From Kribbella pratensis (lineage in GTDB: Bacteria > Actinomycetota > Actinomycetes > Propionibacteriales > Kribbellaceae): 64,000 nt of DNA. Where the stretch lies: positions 62,001 to 126,000 of the forward strand of contig NZ_SODP01000002.1 in NCBI RefSeq assembly GCF_004365355.1. The letters run 5' to 3'. The translations under genes were made by a program, and so were the position numbers. Under the pieces are notes generated by a model. The model was not told where the DNA came from, ran no database searches, and saw only the letters and a list, made by a program, of their open reading frames with translations. Numbering within the stretch: position 1 is the first letter of the stretch; each line of letters begins with the position of its first letter. Positions 62,953 to 64,000 of this stretch are shown piece by piece.

Positions 62953-63948
62953 ATGGCCGAAAAGCTACGGACAGTGCTGGCGGCGACGCCGTCGTTCCGC
63001 GACTTGGTGTTCGGGGCGGCGAGCGTCGCGCGGCTGGAGGCGCTCGGGGACGTCGTCGTACTCGATGATCCCGGGGACGCGACGGCGTTGACGGCCGCGT
63101 TGCCCGGGGCCGACGTACTGATCACGTCGTGGGGGGCGACGCCGTTGACCGCGGAGGTGCTGGATCACGCGGATCGGTTGCGGTTGATCGCGCACAGTGC
63201 CTCGTCGGTGAAGCATTTCGTCACCGACGAGGTGTTCCGGCGTGGACTGCGGATCACCCAGGCGGGGCAGGCGATGGCGGAGCCGGTGGCCGAGGTGTCG
63301 CTCGCGTTCACGTTGATCCTGCTGCACCGGATCCAGCGCTTCGATCACCAGATGCACGACGGTGCGTGGCGGGACGACGCGCCGCCCCAGCACGGGCTCA
63401 GGTCGTCGCGGATCGGCGTGGTCGGCGCATCGCGGACCGGCGTCGAGTACATCCGGATGCTGGTCGCCCTCGGCGCAGAGGTCGTGGTCTACGACCCGTA
63501 TCTGACCGACGGGCGCGCGGCCCAACTCGGCGTACGCCGGACCACGCTGGACGAGCTGCTCCGCACCAGCAGGGTCGTCGCCCTGCACGCACCGACCTTG
63601 CCCGAGACCCACAACCTGATCGGCGCCCGCGAGCTCGCGCTCATGGCCGACGGCTCGTCCCTGGTCAACACCGCCCGCTCGTGGCTGATCGACTCCGCCG
63701 CGCTGCTCGCGGAGCTTCGCACGGGTCGGATCGATGCGGCGCTGGACGTGTTCGACGAAGAGCCGCTGCCGGCCGACAGCCCGTACCGGAGCCTCACCAA
63801 CGTCCTGCTGACTCCGCACCAGGCTGCGGCGACCGTCGAGTGCTATCTCGAGATGGGCGAGATCACCGTCGGCGAGATCGAGCGCTTCGCAGCGGGCGAG
63901 CCGCTCGAGTACGAGCTCACCGAAGACGCGCTCACCCGCATGGGCTGA
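62953..63948 (+). CDS. D-isomer-specific 2-hydroxyacid dehydrogenase
   Basis: A 331-residue NAD-dependent dehydrogenase. The Rossmann motif is GVVGASRTG, with catalytic Arg in NTARSWLID, Glu in DEEPLPADSP and His in LLTPHQAA. It interconverts a 2-oxo acid and a 2-hydroxy acid; the substrate is unknown. ATG 62953 has TAGAAT 6 nt upstream and no SD, so it is probably leaderless. Confidence 0.92.
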   Translation: MAEKLRTVLAATPSFRDLVFGAASVARLEALGDVVVLDDPGDATALTAALPGADVLITSWGATPLTAEVLDHADRLRLIAHSASSVKHFVTDEVFRRGLRITQAGQAMAEPVAEVSLAFTLILLHRIQRFDHQMHDGAWRDDAPPQHGLRSSRIGVVGASRTGVEYIRMLVALGAEVVVYDPYLTDGRAAQLGVRRTTLDELLRTSRVVALHAPTLPETHNLIGARELALMADGSSLVNTARSWLIDSAALLAELRTGRIDAALDVFDEEPLPADSPYRSLTNVLLTPHQAAATVECYLEMGEITVGEIERFAAGEPLEYELTEDALTRMG

Positions 63949-64000
63949 ATCTCGAACCCATCCGGCCTGCGAGTGGCTCCGAAGTACTGGTGTCAGCCAA
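63949..64000. other. window end, nothing recognised
   Basis: The last 52 bases after the dehydrogenase stop hold no gene start, tRNA or clear hairpin that I could recognise. Confidence 0.5.

Overview
The window is high-GC actinobacterial DNA. It has many GTG starts, stop/start overlaps (ATGA, GTGA), F420-type and Rieske enzymes, GAF-ANTAR regulators and an actinobacterial-type gas vesicle cluster. The gene content best fits a soil actinomycete of the Kribbella/Nocardioidales kind; that placement is an inference. No tRNA, rRNA, CRISPR array, insertion sequence or phage was seen.

Region 1 (about 0.2-15.7 kb) reads as a redox and stress island. It holds a GAF-ANTAR regulator, a molybdopterin oxidoreductase with a small partner, a zinc alcohol dehydrogenase, an F420-type oxidoreductase, a GCS2 ligase, a CDGSH protein beside a haem-oxygenase-fold iron enzyme, a short MreB-like ATPase, a DksA-type zinc protein, a NarL-type two-component pair, an alpha/beta hydrolase, an SRPBCC protein, an EEP hydrolase and a Ser/Thr kinase. 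Region 2 (15.8-25.5 kb) is a compact gas vesicle operon (gvpA, F, G, O, J, L, S, K). It is preceded by DUF6458, a histone-H1-tailed protein and an acidic SRPBCC protein, and followed by membrane proteins, an ANTAR protein and an FAD-Rieske oxidoreductase. Several genes of regions 1 and 2 carry a GGGTAC element 8-9 nt before the start codon, and the gas vesicle island starts with a near-ideal GTTT-N15-GGGTAC. This suggests one SigB-like stress regulon.

Region 3 (25.5-36 kb) holds two overlapping GAF-ANTAR genes. It then has an apparently uncharacterised catabolic operon on the minus strand: solute-binding protein, two ABC permeases, Rieske protein, VanB-type reductase, two amidohydrolases and an enolase-superfamily enzyme, with a divergent IclR regulator. 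Region 4 (36-43.5 kb) is mixed accessory content: aldo/keto reductase, truncated P-loop kinase, epimerase, DUF1345, thioredoxin, an unusual YrdC-META fusion, DUF2278 and DUF3892 genes around an iron-box-like site, a DinB gene broken by an in-frame amber codon, and a GNAT acetyltransferase.

Region 5 (43.5-54.6 kb) is a propane/MimABCD-type binuclear-iron monooxygenase cluster. It has a divergent Fis-type regulator, four monooxygenase components, an amidohydrolase, a DUF59 protein, an alcohol dehydrogenase and a dedicated GroEL, and it ends at a strong hairpin. Two copies of a TCTCA-N3-TGAGA palindrome flank the first small gene. Region 6 (54.6-64 kb) holds a heparinase-like protein, a nitroreductase, an MFS transporter, a TrmB/LuxR-type regulator, two secreted proteins including a sedolisin protease, and a D-2-hydroxyacid dehydrogenase.
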